Below are positions 1 to 10,722 of a stretch of 64,000 nt of DNA, in pieces. Under the pieces are notes generated by a model. It did no database searches and was not told the origin of the DNA. It saw nothing but the letters and a program-made list of their open reading frames with translations. The DNA comes from Hedera helix (taxonomy: Eukaryota > Streptophyta > Magnoliopsida > Apiales > Araliaceae), in assembly GCA_947179155.2 (NCBI GenBank), contig OX359267.1, positions 43,228,292-43,292,291 on the forward strand. Reading direction: 5' to 3'. Every line of letters starts with the position of its first letter. Position 1 is the stretch's first letter. Made by a program: the position numbers and the translations under genes.

Positions 1-431
1 ACTCATTCCGCTGCTATTATTGATCTGAACGTTGTTTAAGAATTTAACTGCAGTTTTTGATATAAACCTTGTAGTCTATTGTATTCTATCAAGAACTCAA
101 CTGTTGAAGACTAATGATAATTTATTCGTCATTATCTTAGTCATGATATTCTTTACTGGGCTATTTGAGCTCACCCTTTCTTTTGTTCCATTGTTTTTCA
201 ACAGGAGATGAAAACATAACAGGGTCTAGCAGGGGAATGGAGTGAGGGTCCGAGGAATAGTTATCATAGTCTTCACGTTTTGTAAAATAGTGTGGCAATA
301 ATAGTGAAGACTTAGTTGTGTATTATTATACACTGTATTGTTGTACGTTGTGCTTTGTTGTAATAATTTTGTTGTAGTTTTTTTGACGACTCAAGTTTGG
401 GCTGTGTGGGCCCAGATTTGGGGGCGTCACA
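1..431 (+). mobile_element. 5' LTR (3' part only) of Tekay/Del-type Ty3-gypsy element
   Basis: This sequence recurs at 7091-7519 and 10221-10650, each copy ending in GGGCGTCACA. Here it is followed at once by a primer binding site, so it is the end of a 5' LTR cut by the window start. It shares small variants with the LTR ending at 10650 (a run of seven T before GACGACTC, and GATGAAAAC) and not with the copy ending at 7519. That pairs it with the 3' LTR of the same element. Confidence 0.9.
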
Positions 432-433
432 GT

Positions 434-445
434 TGGCATCAGAGC
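434..445 (+). promoter_or_regulatory. Primer binding site, initiator tRNA-Met type
   Basis: TGGCATCAGAGC lies two bases after the LTR end. It differs at one base from the standard plant initiator-Met site (TGGTATCAGAGC), which many plant LTR elements use to prime reverse transcription. Confidence 0.75.
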
Positions 446-630
446 TTAGGGATATGGTCTTTAATGGAGATCTGGGGTAGAACTAGGAGGGGAGAGACGA
501 ATAGAATCAGTCACTAGTGTGTCCTACCTAAAATAGATTTTATTATCTAATGAGTCGATTTGAATGTAGGAACATGAAGTGATGAGTCAGTTTATTTGAA
601 CTAACATTTATTTTGTGACCACAGTTTAGT

Positions 631-1251
631 ATGGCATCTGGAAATCAAGAGGTTAACTATGAAATTACCGAAACAAATGTAGCTGCAAAACAAGAGGCGA
701 CGAATAATCTTCTTACAAACTCAGAGTTGAATCATTTGCCTAAGGCAAAAATTATGCGTGTTCTATCCAGTAAGGATGAAGGTGAAAGCTCTGCTACAGT
801 CGTTCCAGATCCATTCTTAGAAGCAATTAAAGGAAGTAACGAACTTGCGGAAATTATTGCCTTTAATTTACTCACTAATTGGGAGAGTGATATCACCTGG
901 TTATGCTCTATAACAAAGGATCAGAATATATGGACTTTTCATATTAGTCTTTGGGATTTATGGTGTTCCAGCTATAATTTTCAAGATTATTTAAAAATGA
1001 TGTTTCTATACTTTTGGGCGTTACAATTTAGAGGAATTCAGGTTAAGTTAGTCACTATCGTGGAAACTGCAGTCTATCGAAAATACTATTTTAATGGAAA
1101 TCATTGGTACCTTACTACTGATGAAGTTGATGAACCCGAGAAACAGTTTGCTAGAAAATTATTCAGTGGTATTCCCATGGTTGAAATACGTGAAGATCCG
1201 AATGAAGTATTCGGGATTCGATTTGATGATAACAGTCAAGAAACCGAATGA
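631..1251 (+). CDS. Unrecognised 206-aa ORF in the gag position of the Tekay-type element
   Basis: This ORF starts about 200 bases after the LTR and overlaps the following pol frame (+1 relative to it) across 1094-1251. I do not recognise the protein. It has no CCHC zinc knuckle and none of the usual gag core pattern. The N-terminal 70 residues are polar and acidic. The middle is rich in aromatic residues (about residues 88-135, with several Trp, Phe and Tyr), and the C-terminal part is acidic. A normal Tekay/Del gag would be roughly twice this length or more and would end in a zinc knuckle. Two readings are possible: a diverged or replaced gag, or a remnant fused across a deletion. The open frame and ATG start are seen; any function is unknown. 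Confidence 0.45.
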   Translation: MASGNQEVNYEITETNVAAKQEATNNLLTNSELNHLPKAKIMRVLSSKDEGESSATVVPDPFLEAIKGSNELAEIIAFNLLTNWESDITWLCSITKDQNIWTFHISLWDLWCSSYNFQDYLKMMFLYFWALQFRGIQVKLVTIVETAVYRKYYFNGNHWYLTTDEVDEPEKQFARKLFSGIPMVEIREDPNEVFGIRFDDNSQETE

Positions 1252-4200
1252 GGTGATAACCGGTAAGCTATTCATAAATTCTCGTGAAGTCTATGCCATA
1301 TTAGATACTGGCTCTATCCACTCTTTTATCTCACCTATATGTACTCAACGTTTAAATTTGTCTATTGAAAACTTAAATCTTGTCTTATCAGTTGAAACCT
1401 CATTGGGAGAAATACCTATTACATTTACTATCTATAAATCTTGCCTAGTTCAAATCAACAACCTCACATTACCTGTTGACCTTATTTCTTTGGAGATGCG
1501 TGAATTTGATGTGATTTTAGGAATTGATTGGTTGACTAACCATCATGCTAAAATTGATTGTTTTCATAAGATTATTAGTTTTCATATTCCTAATCAACCT
1601 GTCATGCAAATTCAAGCAACTAAACCATTGAAATCTATAACTGTTATTTCTAGCCATAAAGCCATTCGTTTATTGAAAAACGGATGTCAAGCCTTTTTAG
1701 CTCATGTCACTGATTTGAACAAAAATACATCAAACTTGAATGATATTCCCATTGTTAATGAGTTTCCTGACGTTTTTCCTGAAGAACTTCCTGGCTTACC
1801 CCCAAACCGTGAAATTGATTCTTATATTGATCTTGAACCCGGTACCAAGCCCATTTCCAAAGCTCCCTACCGAATGGCTCCCATTAAACTTCAAGAGTTA
1901 AAAGTCCAACTACAGGAATTGTTGGATACCGATTTCATTCGTCCGAGTGCATCACCTTGGGGTGCTCCTGTTCTATTTGTGAAGAAGAAAGACGGGAGTA
2001 TGAGATTGTGCATTGACTACCGAGAATTGAACCATGTCACCATCAAGAACAGGTACCCGTTACCTCGGATTGATGACATGTTTGATCAATTGCAAGGCGC
2101 TCAACATTTCTCAAAGATTGTTCTCCGTTCTGGATATCATCAGTTAAAGGTTAAAGCTGAGGACATTCCAAAGACTGCTTTCAGAACTCGTTATGGGCAT
2201 TATGAGTTCTTAGTCATGCCTTTTGGACTAACTAATGCTCCTGCAGCTTTCATGGACATGATGAACCGGATATTCAAGGAACATTTGGATCATTTTGTGG
2301 TTGTCTTTATTGATGACATCCTCATATACTCCAAGAGTCGCGAGGATCATGAACAACACCTGAGATTGATACTACAAAAGCTCCGTGAAAACAAATTATA
2401 TGCCAAGTTGAAGAAATGTGAGTTCTGGCTTGAGGAGGTCGCGTTTCTTGGGCATGTGATTTCTAGTCAAGGAATATCAGTCGATCTTGCGAAGATTGAA
2501 ACGGTACTAAATTGGGAACAACCCAAAACAGTAACCGAAGTCCGAAGTTTTCTGGGTCTAGCTGGTTATTATCGGAGATTCGTAGAAGGATTTTCTCGAA
2601 TCGCCACTCCATTAACGCAGCTTACTCGGAAAAGCACAAAATTCATATGGAGCGAGGAATGCGAGAAAAGTTTTCAAGAACTCAAGAAGAGACTGGTTTC
2701 AGCTCCTGTTCTGACCATACCATCAGGATCAGGAGAATTTGTTATCTACAGCGATGCTTCTGGCAAAGGTCTAGGCTGTGTCCTTATGCAACATGGAAAG
2801 GTTATAGCCTACGCCTCTCGACAACTCAAAGATTATGAGAAAAATTATCCTACTCATGATCTAGAGTTGGCAGCAGTCGTTTTCGCGTTGAAGATCTGGA
2901 GACACTACTTGTACGGAGAAAAAGTGGATATCTATACGGATCATAAAAGTCTCAAGTATTTCTTCACCCAGAAGGAACTCAATATGCGACAACGACGTTG
3001 GCTTGAGCTGTTAAAGGATTATGACCACACAATCCAGTATCACCCGGGAAAGGCGAACGTTGTAGCTGACGCTTTGAGCAGAAAATCTTATGCAAGTACA
3101 AGTGCACTGCTGACAACACAAAAGTGTATTTTGTACGACTTGCAAAAGATGGAGATAGAGCTAAAGACACCAGGGACCCGCTCGAAGATTGCTCACGTGC
3201 GAGTAGAACCAACTTTAATCGATAAAATTAAAGCTGCTCAAGCTACCGATCCGGAACTGATAAACATGATAAAGAAAGTACAAGAAGGTGTCATTCCCGA
3301 AGCAAGAATCGACGAGAAAGGAATACTTCGAGTCAACTCTCGACTCTGTGTTCCTAACGATCCTGAATTAAAGCATAAAATCATGATGGAGGCACACAAC
3401 ACGCCGTTTGCAATCCACCCAGGAGGTACCAAGATGTATCGAGATCTTCGACATACATTTTGGTGGAACAATATAAAAAGGGAGATTGCAGAGTTTATCT
3501 CAAGGTGCCTAACTTGTCAATGTGTCAAGGCAGAGCATCAAGTACCTAAGGGTCCATTACAACCACTTGAGGTTCCCGAATGGAAGTGGGAACACATCAA
3601 TATGGATTTCGTGACTGGTCTTCCCAAAGTTTCTCAAGGCTTAGATGCAATTTGGGTCATCGTAGATAGATTGACCAAATCTGCTCATTTCTTGCCTATA
3701 CGAGAAAACTTTTCACTTGAACGTCTTGCCGGTATGTACATAAATGAGATCGTGAGATTGCATGGCATGCCAGTTTCCATAGTTTCTGATCGAGATCCTA
3801 GATTCACTTCACGCTTTTGGATCAGTCTACAAAAAGCTATGGGCACTGAACTACGTTTTAGTTCTGCATACCATCCTCAGACGGACGGACAATCGGAAAG
3901 GACGATCCAGACCCTCGAAGATCTTTTAAGACTTTGTGTATTAGACTTCAAAGGAAGTTGGGATAAGTACTTGCCGTTGGTGGAATTTTCTTACAACAAC
4001 AGTTACCAAGCAAGCATAGGCATGGCTCCATTCGAGGCATTGTATGGAAGGAAGTGTCGCTCTCCAATATGTTGGAATGAGGTAGGAGAAGCAAAATTGT
4101 TGGGACCCGAGTTGGTACGCTTGACGACCGAAAAGATCCAAATGATCCGACAACGAATACAGACCGCACAAGAACGACAAAAGAGTTATGCTGATCTTCA

Positions 4201-4522
4201 TCGGAGAGACGAAAGCTTCAACGTCGGAGATCATGTATTCTTACGTGTTTCTCCATGGAAAGGGGTTACGAGATTCGGAAAGAGAGGAAAGCTCAACCCT
4301 CGATTTATTGGCCCATTTGAAATCCTCGATCGAATAGGAACCGTAGCCTACAGACTAGCCCTACCACCAAGTATGTCTCGCATCCATAACGTTTTTCACA
4401 TATCTATGTTACGTAAATATGTGAAGGACCCAAACCACGTCATTGAGTTAGAACCAGACGTTATAGCAGAGGATTTAACATACGAGGAGGTACCTGTTAA
4501 GATCCTGGATAAGAAGGAGCAG
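1094..4522 (+). pseudogene. pol: Tekay/Del-type pol (protease, RT, RNase H, integrase), interrupted at its 3' end
   Basis: The frame is open for 1143 codons up to the inserted LTR at 4523. Domains in order: aspartic protease with DTGS at residues 71-74; reverse transcriptase with FIDD at 405-408; RNase H with the DAS, ELAA, TDH and ADALS motifs; integrase with an HHCC zinc domain and the D838, D899, E935 triad (35 residues between the last two); then a GPF motif. The first RT catalytic residue is wrong: motif A reads KIVLRSGYHQ, with Val343 where the family has Asp, so reverse transcription should be lost. The true N-terminus is probably near residue 45, because the first ~45 codons overlap the upstream ORF and look non-conserved. 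The chromodomain-like C-terminus continues beyond the inserted LTR at 7525. Confidence 0.9.
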
Positions 4523-5333
4523 TGTAAGACCCCGAATTTTATGAAATACAAAATTTAATTTTTCTTCATATATATATTTTTTTTGAAACAGTAAGTGGTT
4601 AAATTAACAAAATTGAAAGTTAAGGATGTTATGTGCAAATTTTATTTTGTCGGACAATATTCGCTTTGTCGGGGAATATTCGTTTGGTCGGGGAATATTC
4701 GTGCCGTACGACGGCGCCGAAATAATAAATTATTGGTGGACCCCACAACGGAATATTTGTCGGATATAGAAAACGACAGAAGTAACCTTTTTAAATAAAA
4801 ATAGTCAACGGAACTGTTAAAATACCGGTGATAAAAGAATAGTAGCATACGGTAGTTTATGGTATTTTCTGTAGCACACGGTACTCTACAGTAACACACG
4901 GTATTGCATAGTGTCTCATATTATTGGTCTGATAATTGACACCGTAACTGTTACGCATCATTTCATCGATAATTGTCACTGCATAATATTTTATATTATC
5001 AATTCAATAATTGTTGTTACACAGTATTTTGCATTATTGATTTAATAATTGTCATTACACTGTATTTTATATCATTGAGTCAATAATTGTTGTTGCACTG
5101 TTTTTAAAATTATTGAACCTAATAATTGTCACAGTAACATATGCACAGTAATTCACATTATTGAATCAATAATTGTCATTACACAGTAACGTATGCTTTA
5201 TTTTACATTATTGTTATCTCTATTATGATGTTATTTAAACAGTTGTATTTCATTAATTTATTGACTTGATATCTAAGAGCTAACTATACTGTATTTATAA
5301 CAATTAGTCATAATAATTGAATTGATAAAGTTA

Positions 5334-5578
5334 TTTGTTTATAATATAAAGTTAGGTGATTATTAGGTGATATGAAATGAATGGTGTAGATTAAAGTGTG
5401 AATTATTGTTGAATAATTGAATTGATTTGTTTATAATATAAAGTTAGGTGATTATTAGGTGATATGAAATGAATGGTGTAGATTAAAGTGTGAATTATTG
5501 TTGAATAATTAAATTGATTTGTTTATAATATAAAGTTAGGTGATTATTAGGTGATATGAAATGAATGGTGTAGATTAA
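5334..5578 (+). repeat. 92-bp tandem repeat inside the LTR, three units
   Basis: Units start at about 5334, 5426 and 5518 and begin TTTGTTTATAATATAAAG; the period is 92 bp. The same array is present in the other LTR at about 8500-8745, so it predates the split of the two copies. Confidence 0.85.
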
Positions 5579-5668
5579 AGATAATATAATATTTGAAATG
5601 GATGGTGTAGATTAAAAGATGATCTTTAAATGAATGGTTTAGATTAAATGAATGATAAGATTTTTGGC

Positions 5669-5676
5669 TATAAATA
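5669..5676 (+). promoter_or_regulatory. LTR TATA box
   Basis: TATAAATA lies in the context GGCTATAAATAGAAG, followed about 35-90 bases later by a pyrimidine-rich stretch typical of a plant transcription start. The equivalent in the 3' LTR is at 8835-8842. Confidence 0.6.
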
Positions 5677-5995
5677 GAAGCCTTAACTTAAGGATTTTTC
5701 ATAAACTTCCTTACTTGTTCTTTCTTTCTCTCTCTAAATACTTCTTGTGAAAGTTCTCTCTAAGTGTGCTTAAGTCATCTTGAGTATTTGTGAAGATCTA
5801 TAAGTATACGTGTACTGTTCAAGTTAATCAACCTCATTTAAATCAATATCCAGTCACGTGTTGAGGTAAGGGATACCATCTTTTTCATCTTCCATTATTC
5901 AAACATACTATGGTAAGGTATTATCATTATTTGATTCTCGATAATAATATTGTTTCTTCCTTACTCATAAGACGTGCCTTTTATTTCCATGTATT

Positions 5996-6345
5996 AAATT
6001 GTGGGAATAACCTTACGGAGCGGATTGCCGCCTGTTGGTGAATAACCTTTCGTATTCATTCATTATTAATCTCTGAGAATAACCTTACGGAGCGGATTGC
6101 CGCCTGTTTGGTGAATAACTCTTTGTACTCAAATTCTATTAAATTGTGGGAATAACCTTACGGAGCGGATTGCCGCCTGTTGGTGAATAACCTTTCGTAT
6201 TCATTCATTATTAATCTCTGAGAATAACCTTACGGAGCGGATTGCCGCCTGTTTGGTGAATAACTCTTTGTACTCAAATTCTATTAAATTGTGGGAATAA
6301 CCTTACGGAGCGGATTGCCGCCTGTTGGTGAATAACCCTTGTATT
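5996..6345 (+). repeat. 145-bp tandem repeat with a GCGG/CCGC hairpin core
   Basis: The composite unit starts at GTGGGAATAACC, at 6001, 6146 and 6291 (period 145). Each unit holds two subunits with the core GAGCGGATTGCCGCCTG, in which GCGG and CCGC can pair over an ATTG loop. There are five cores here. The equivalent block in the other LTR (about 9260-9460) has three, that is one composite unit fewer. Confidence 0.85.
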
Positions 6346-7524
6346 AATTTCCTTCACCTTTTGTTAATCAAACCTGCTACGGTAAGGGATATTATTTTCT
6401 TTCATACTCCTAAATCGAAATTTATTATGGAACTATTGCTTCTATAATTCCTGAAAATATTATATGTTCCATAATAGTTGAACTTCATTATTTCAACTGA
6501 ACCTTCCTATTTACGTGAACCTTTCTATTGAATTGTAACCGTTATTCTGAACTGTGGATCTTGAATTTCACTCCACATCATGTTGACAATTTGGACATTA
6601 TTTGAATCTGTACAAAGTAAACTTCCGATACTTATTGTTATCCTATTTCTTCTGTTCATCATTTATATCATTCTATTCATCCAAAAATCAAGCTGTTGTG
6701 AATATCTGTGGTCGGGGGCACAGATGTGATATATTTGTTGAACAGATGATAGGTTAAATGCGATATAATAGGTTAAAGGCGATACATCTGTTCGGTGTCT
6801 TTTATGGCACGTGGTGAATGTTCTCTTTGGCCCGTAGTGCAAAGATGAACTGTTGTTTGGTATGATTATGACCAAAGGCTGAATCTGGTATAATCATGAC
6901 CGTTGGTGCTATATTGAATATCTTTGGCCGTAGTACAAAGATGAACTGTTGATGTGCATGATTATGATCAGGAACTGTGAATTTGTATTATCTTGACTAA
7001 TGATATTTCAGATGATAAAAGTTGATGATGTTTTTCCTAAAAAGAGAACCGAGTGGACATTATAGTCTGCATTATTCTTCTAATAGATTACTCATTCCGC
7101 TGCTATTATTGATCTGAACGTTGTTTAAGAATTTAACTGCAGTTTTTGATATAAACCTTGTAGTCTATTGTATTCTATCAAGAACTCAACTGTTGAAGAC
7201 TAATGATAATTTATTCGTCATTATCTTAGTCATGATATTCTTTACTGGGCTATTTGAGCTCACCCTTTCTTTTGTTCCATTGTTTTTCAACAGGAGATAA
7301 AAACATAACAGGGTCTAGCCGGGGAATGGAGTGAGGGTCCGAGGAATAGTTATCATAGTCTTCACGTTTTGTAAAATAGTGTGGCAATAATAGTGAAGAC
7401 TTAGTTGTGTATTATTATACACTGTATTGTTGTACGTTGTGCTTTGTTGTAATAATTTTGTTGTAGTCTTTTGACGACTCAAGTTTGGGCTGTGTGGGCC
7501 CAGATTTGGGGGCGTCACAAGCAG

Positions 7525-7695
7525 ATCCTGCGCTCAAAGGTTATACCTCAAGTTAAGGTTTTATGGAGGAACCAAGATACTGAGGAAATAACCTGGGAGC
7601 TAGAATCTGAGATGAAATCTAAGTATCCTTACCTCTTCGATATGTCAGGTACGTCAATTTCGGGGACGAAATTTCATAAGGAGGGGAGGTTGTAA
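7525..7695 (+). pseudogene. pol: C-terminal end of the interrupted pol (chromodomain-like tail)
   Basis: These 56 codons and a stop are the displaced end of the pol reading at 1094-4522. The segment includes VKVLWRNQDTEEITWELE, the chromodomain-type tail of plant Tekay/Del chromovirus integrases, and YPYLF. The chromodomain is thought to guide integration to heterochromatin. It is in frame with the upstream part if the solo LTR and one copy of the target duplication are ignored. The last codons run two bases into the 3' LTR. Confidence 0.85.
7678..7689 (+). promoter_or_regulatory. Polypurine tract
   Basis: AAGGAGGGGAGG immediately precedes the 3' LTR, the expected place for the plus-strand primer of an LTR retrotransposon. 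Its presence shows that the internal region ends here and that 7691 begins the true 3' LTR. Confidence 0.8.
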
Positions 7696-10650
7696 GACCC
7701 CGAATTTTATGAAATACAAAATTTAATTTTTCTTCATATATATATTTTTTGAAACAGTAAGTGGTTAAATTAACAAAATTGAAAGTTAAGGATGTTATGT
7801 GCAAATTTTATTTTGTCGGACAATATTCGCTTTGTCGGGGAATATTCGTTTGGTCGGGGAATATTCGTGCCGTACGACGGCGCCGAAATAATAAATTATT
7901 GGTGGACCCCACAACGGAATATTTGTCGGATATAGAAAACGACAGAAGTAACCTTTTTAAATAAAAATAGTCAACGGAACTGTTAAAATACCGGTGATAA
8001 AAGAATAGTAGCATACGGTAGTTTATGGTATTTTCTGTAGCACACGGTACTCTACAGTAACACACGGTATTGCATAGTGTCTCATATTATTGGTCTGATA
8101 ATTGACACCGTAACTGTTACGCATCATTTCATCGATAATTGTCACTGCATAATATTTTATATTATCAATTCAATAATTGTTGTTACACAGTATTTTGCAT
8201 TATTGATTTAATAATTGTCATTACACTGTATTTTATATCATTGAGTCAATAATTGTTGTTGCATTGTTTTTAAAATTATTGAACCTAATAATTGTCACAG
8301 TAACATATGCACAGTAATTCACATTATTGAATCAATAATTGTCATTACACAGTAACGTATGCTTTATTTTACATTATTGTTATCTCTATTATGATGGTAT
8401 TTAAACAGTTGTATTTCATTAATTTATTGACTTGATATCTAAGAGCTAACTATACTGTATTTATAACAATTAGTCATAATAATTGAATTGATAAAGTTAT
8501 TTGTTTATAATATAAAGTTAGGTGATTATTAGGTGATATGAAATGAATGGTGTAGATTAAAGTGTGAATTATTGTTGAATAATTGAATTGATTTGTTTAT
8601 AATATAAAGTTAGGTGATTATTAGGTGATATGAAATGAATGGTGTAGATTAAAGTGTGAATTATTGTTGAATAATTAAATTGATTTGTTTATAATATAAA
8701 GTTAGGTGATTATTAGGTGATATGAAATGAATGGTGTAGATTAAAGATAATATAATATTTGAAATGGATGGTGTAGATTAAAAGATGATCTTTAAATGAA
8801 TGGTTTAGATTAAATGAATGATAAGATTTTTGGCTATAAATAGAAGCCTTAACTTAAGGATTTTTCATAAACTTCCTTACTTGTTCTTTCTTTCTCTCTC
8901 TAAATACTTCTTGTGAAAGTTCTCTCTAAGTGTGCTTAAGTCATCTTGAGTATTTGTGAAGATCTATAAGTATACGTGTACTGTTCAAGTTAATCAACCT
9001 CATTTAAATCAATATCCAGTCACGTGTTACGGTAAGGGATACCTTCTTTTTCATCTTCCATTATTCAAACATACTATGGTAAGGGATACCATCTTTTTCA
9101 TCTTCCATTATTCAAACGTACTATGGTAAGGGATACCTTCTTTTTCATCTTCCATTATTCAAACATACTATGGTAAGGGATTATCATTATTTGATTCTCG
9201 ATAATAATATTGTTTCTTCCTTACTCATAAGACGTGCCTTTTATTTCCATGTATTAAATTGTGGGAATAACCTTACGGAGCGGATTGCCGCCTGTTGGTG
9301 AATAACCTTTCGTATTCATTCATTATTAATCTCTGAGAATAACCTTACGGAGCGGATTGCCGCCTGTTTGGTGAATAACTCTTTGTACTCAAATTCTATT
9401 AAATTGTGGGAATAACCTTACGGAGCGGATTGCCGCCTGTTGGTGAATAACCCTTTGTATTAATTTCCTTCACCTTTTGTTAATCAAACCTGCTACGGTA
9501 AGGGATATTATTTTCTTTCATACTCCTAAATCGAAATTTATTATGGAACTATTGCTTCTATAATTCCTGAAAATATTATATGTTCCATAATAGTTGAACT
9601 TCATTATTTCAACTGAACCTTCCTATTTACGTGAACCTTTCTATTGAATTGTAACCGTTATTCTGAACTGTGGATCTTGAATATCATTTTTAAATTTCAC
9701 TCCACATCATGTTGACAATTTGGACATTATTTGAATCTGTACAAAGTAAACTTCCGATACTTATTGTTATCCTATTTCTTCTGTTCATCATTTATATCAT
9801 TCTAATCATCCAAAAATCAAGCTGTTGTGAATATCTGTGGCCGGGGGCACAGATGTGATATATTTGTTGAACAGATGATAGGTTAAAGGCGATATAATAG
9901 GTTAAAGGCGATACATCTGTTCGGTGTCTTTTATGGCACGTGGTGAATGTTCTCTTTGGCCCGTAGTGCAAAGATGAACTGTTGTTTGGTATGATTATGA
10001 CCAAAGGCTGAATCTGGTATAATCATGACCGTTGGTGTTATATTGAATGTCTTTGGCCCGTAGTGCAAAGATGAACTGTTGATCTGCATGATTATGATCA
10101 GGAACTGTGAATTTGTATTATCTTGACTAATGATATTTCAGATGATAAAAGTTGATGATGTTTTTCCTAAAAAGGGAACCGAGTGGACATTATAGTCTGC
10201 ATTATTCTTCTAATAGATTACTCATTCCGCTGCTATTATTGATCTGAACGTTGTTTAAGAATTTAACTGCAGTTTTTGATATAAACCTTGTAGTCTATTG
10301 TATTCTATCAAGAACTCAACTGTTGAAGACTAATGATAATTTATTCGTCATTATCTTAGTCATGATATTCTTTACTGGGCTATTTGAGCTCACCCTTTCT
10401 TTTGTTCCATTGTTTTTCAACAGGAGATGAAAACATAACAGGGTCTAGCCGGGGAATGGAGTGAGGGTCCGAGGAATAGTTATCATAGTCTTCACGTTTT
10501 GTAAAATAGTGTGGCAATAATAGTGAAGACTTAGTTGTGTATTATTATACACTGTATTGTTGTACGTTGTGCTTTGTTGTAATAATTTTGTTGTAGTTTT
10601 TTTGACGACTCAAGTTTGGGCTGTGTGGGCCCAGATTTGGGGGCGTCACA
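7691..10650 (+). mobile_element. 3' LTR of the Tekay/Del-type element
   Basis: A 2960 bp LTR with TG...CA ends follows the polypurine tract. It differs from the solo LTR at scattered bases and in repeat number: three hairpin cores instead of five, but three extra-complete units of a 47 bp repeat (GGTAAGGGATACC starts at 9031, 9078 and 9125, partial at 9172) where the solo LTR has one. The TATA box is at 8835-8842. The right flank starts ATAAT; the matching left flank lies outside the window. Confidence 0.9.
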
Positions 10651-10722
10651 ATAATAGAGTTTCCTCTGACCCTTTGAGTTGTTTGGTTTTCAAGGGGATC
10701 AGCCAATTCAACCCGCTGTATA

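Larger units (their letters stand above)
4523..7519 (+). mobile_element. Solo LTR of the same Tekay-type family, inserted in pol
   Basis: A 2997 bp sequence with TG...CA ends (TGTAAGACCC...GGGCGTCACA) is nearly identical to the LTR at 7691-10650. It is flanked by a perfect 5 bp duplication, AGCAG, at 4518-4522 and 7520-7524. Pol codons run up to it and resume after it in frame once LTR plus one AGCAG are discounted. No internal region is attached to it, so it is a separate insertion reduced to a solo LTR by recombination between its own LTRs. Its last 15 codons read from pol and its first bases supply an in-frame stop at 4556-4558. Confidence 0.93.

Noticed and set aside
4595..4899. Short frames on both strands near the start of the Tekay LTR, repeated at 7761-8065
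   Set aside because: They lie inside LTR copies, are duplicated with the LTR and show no family likeness.
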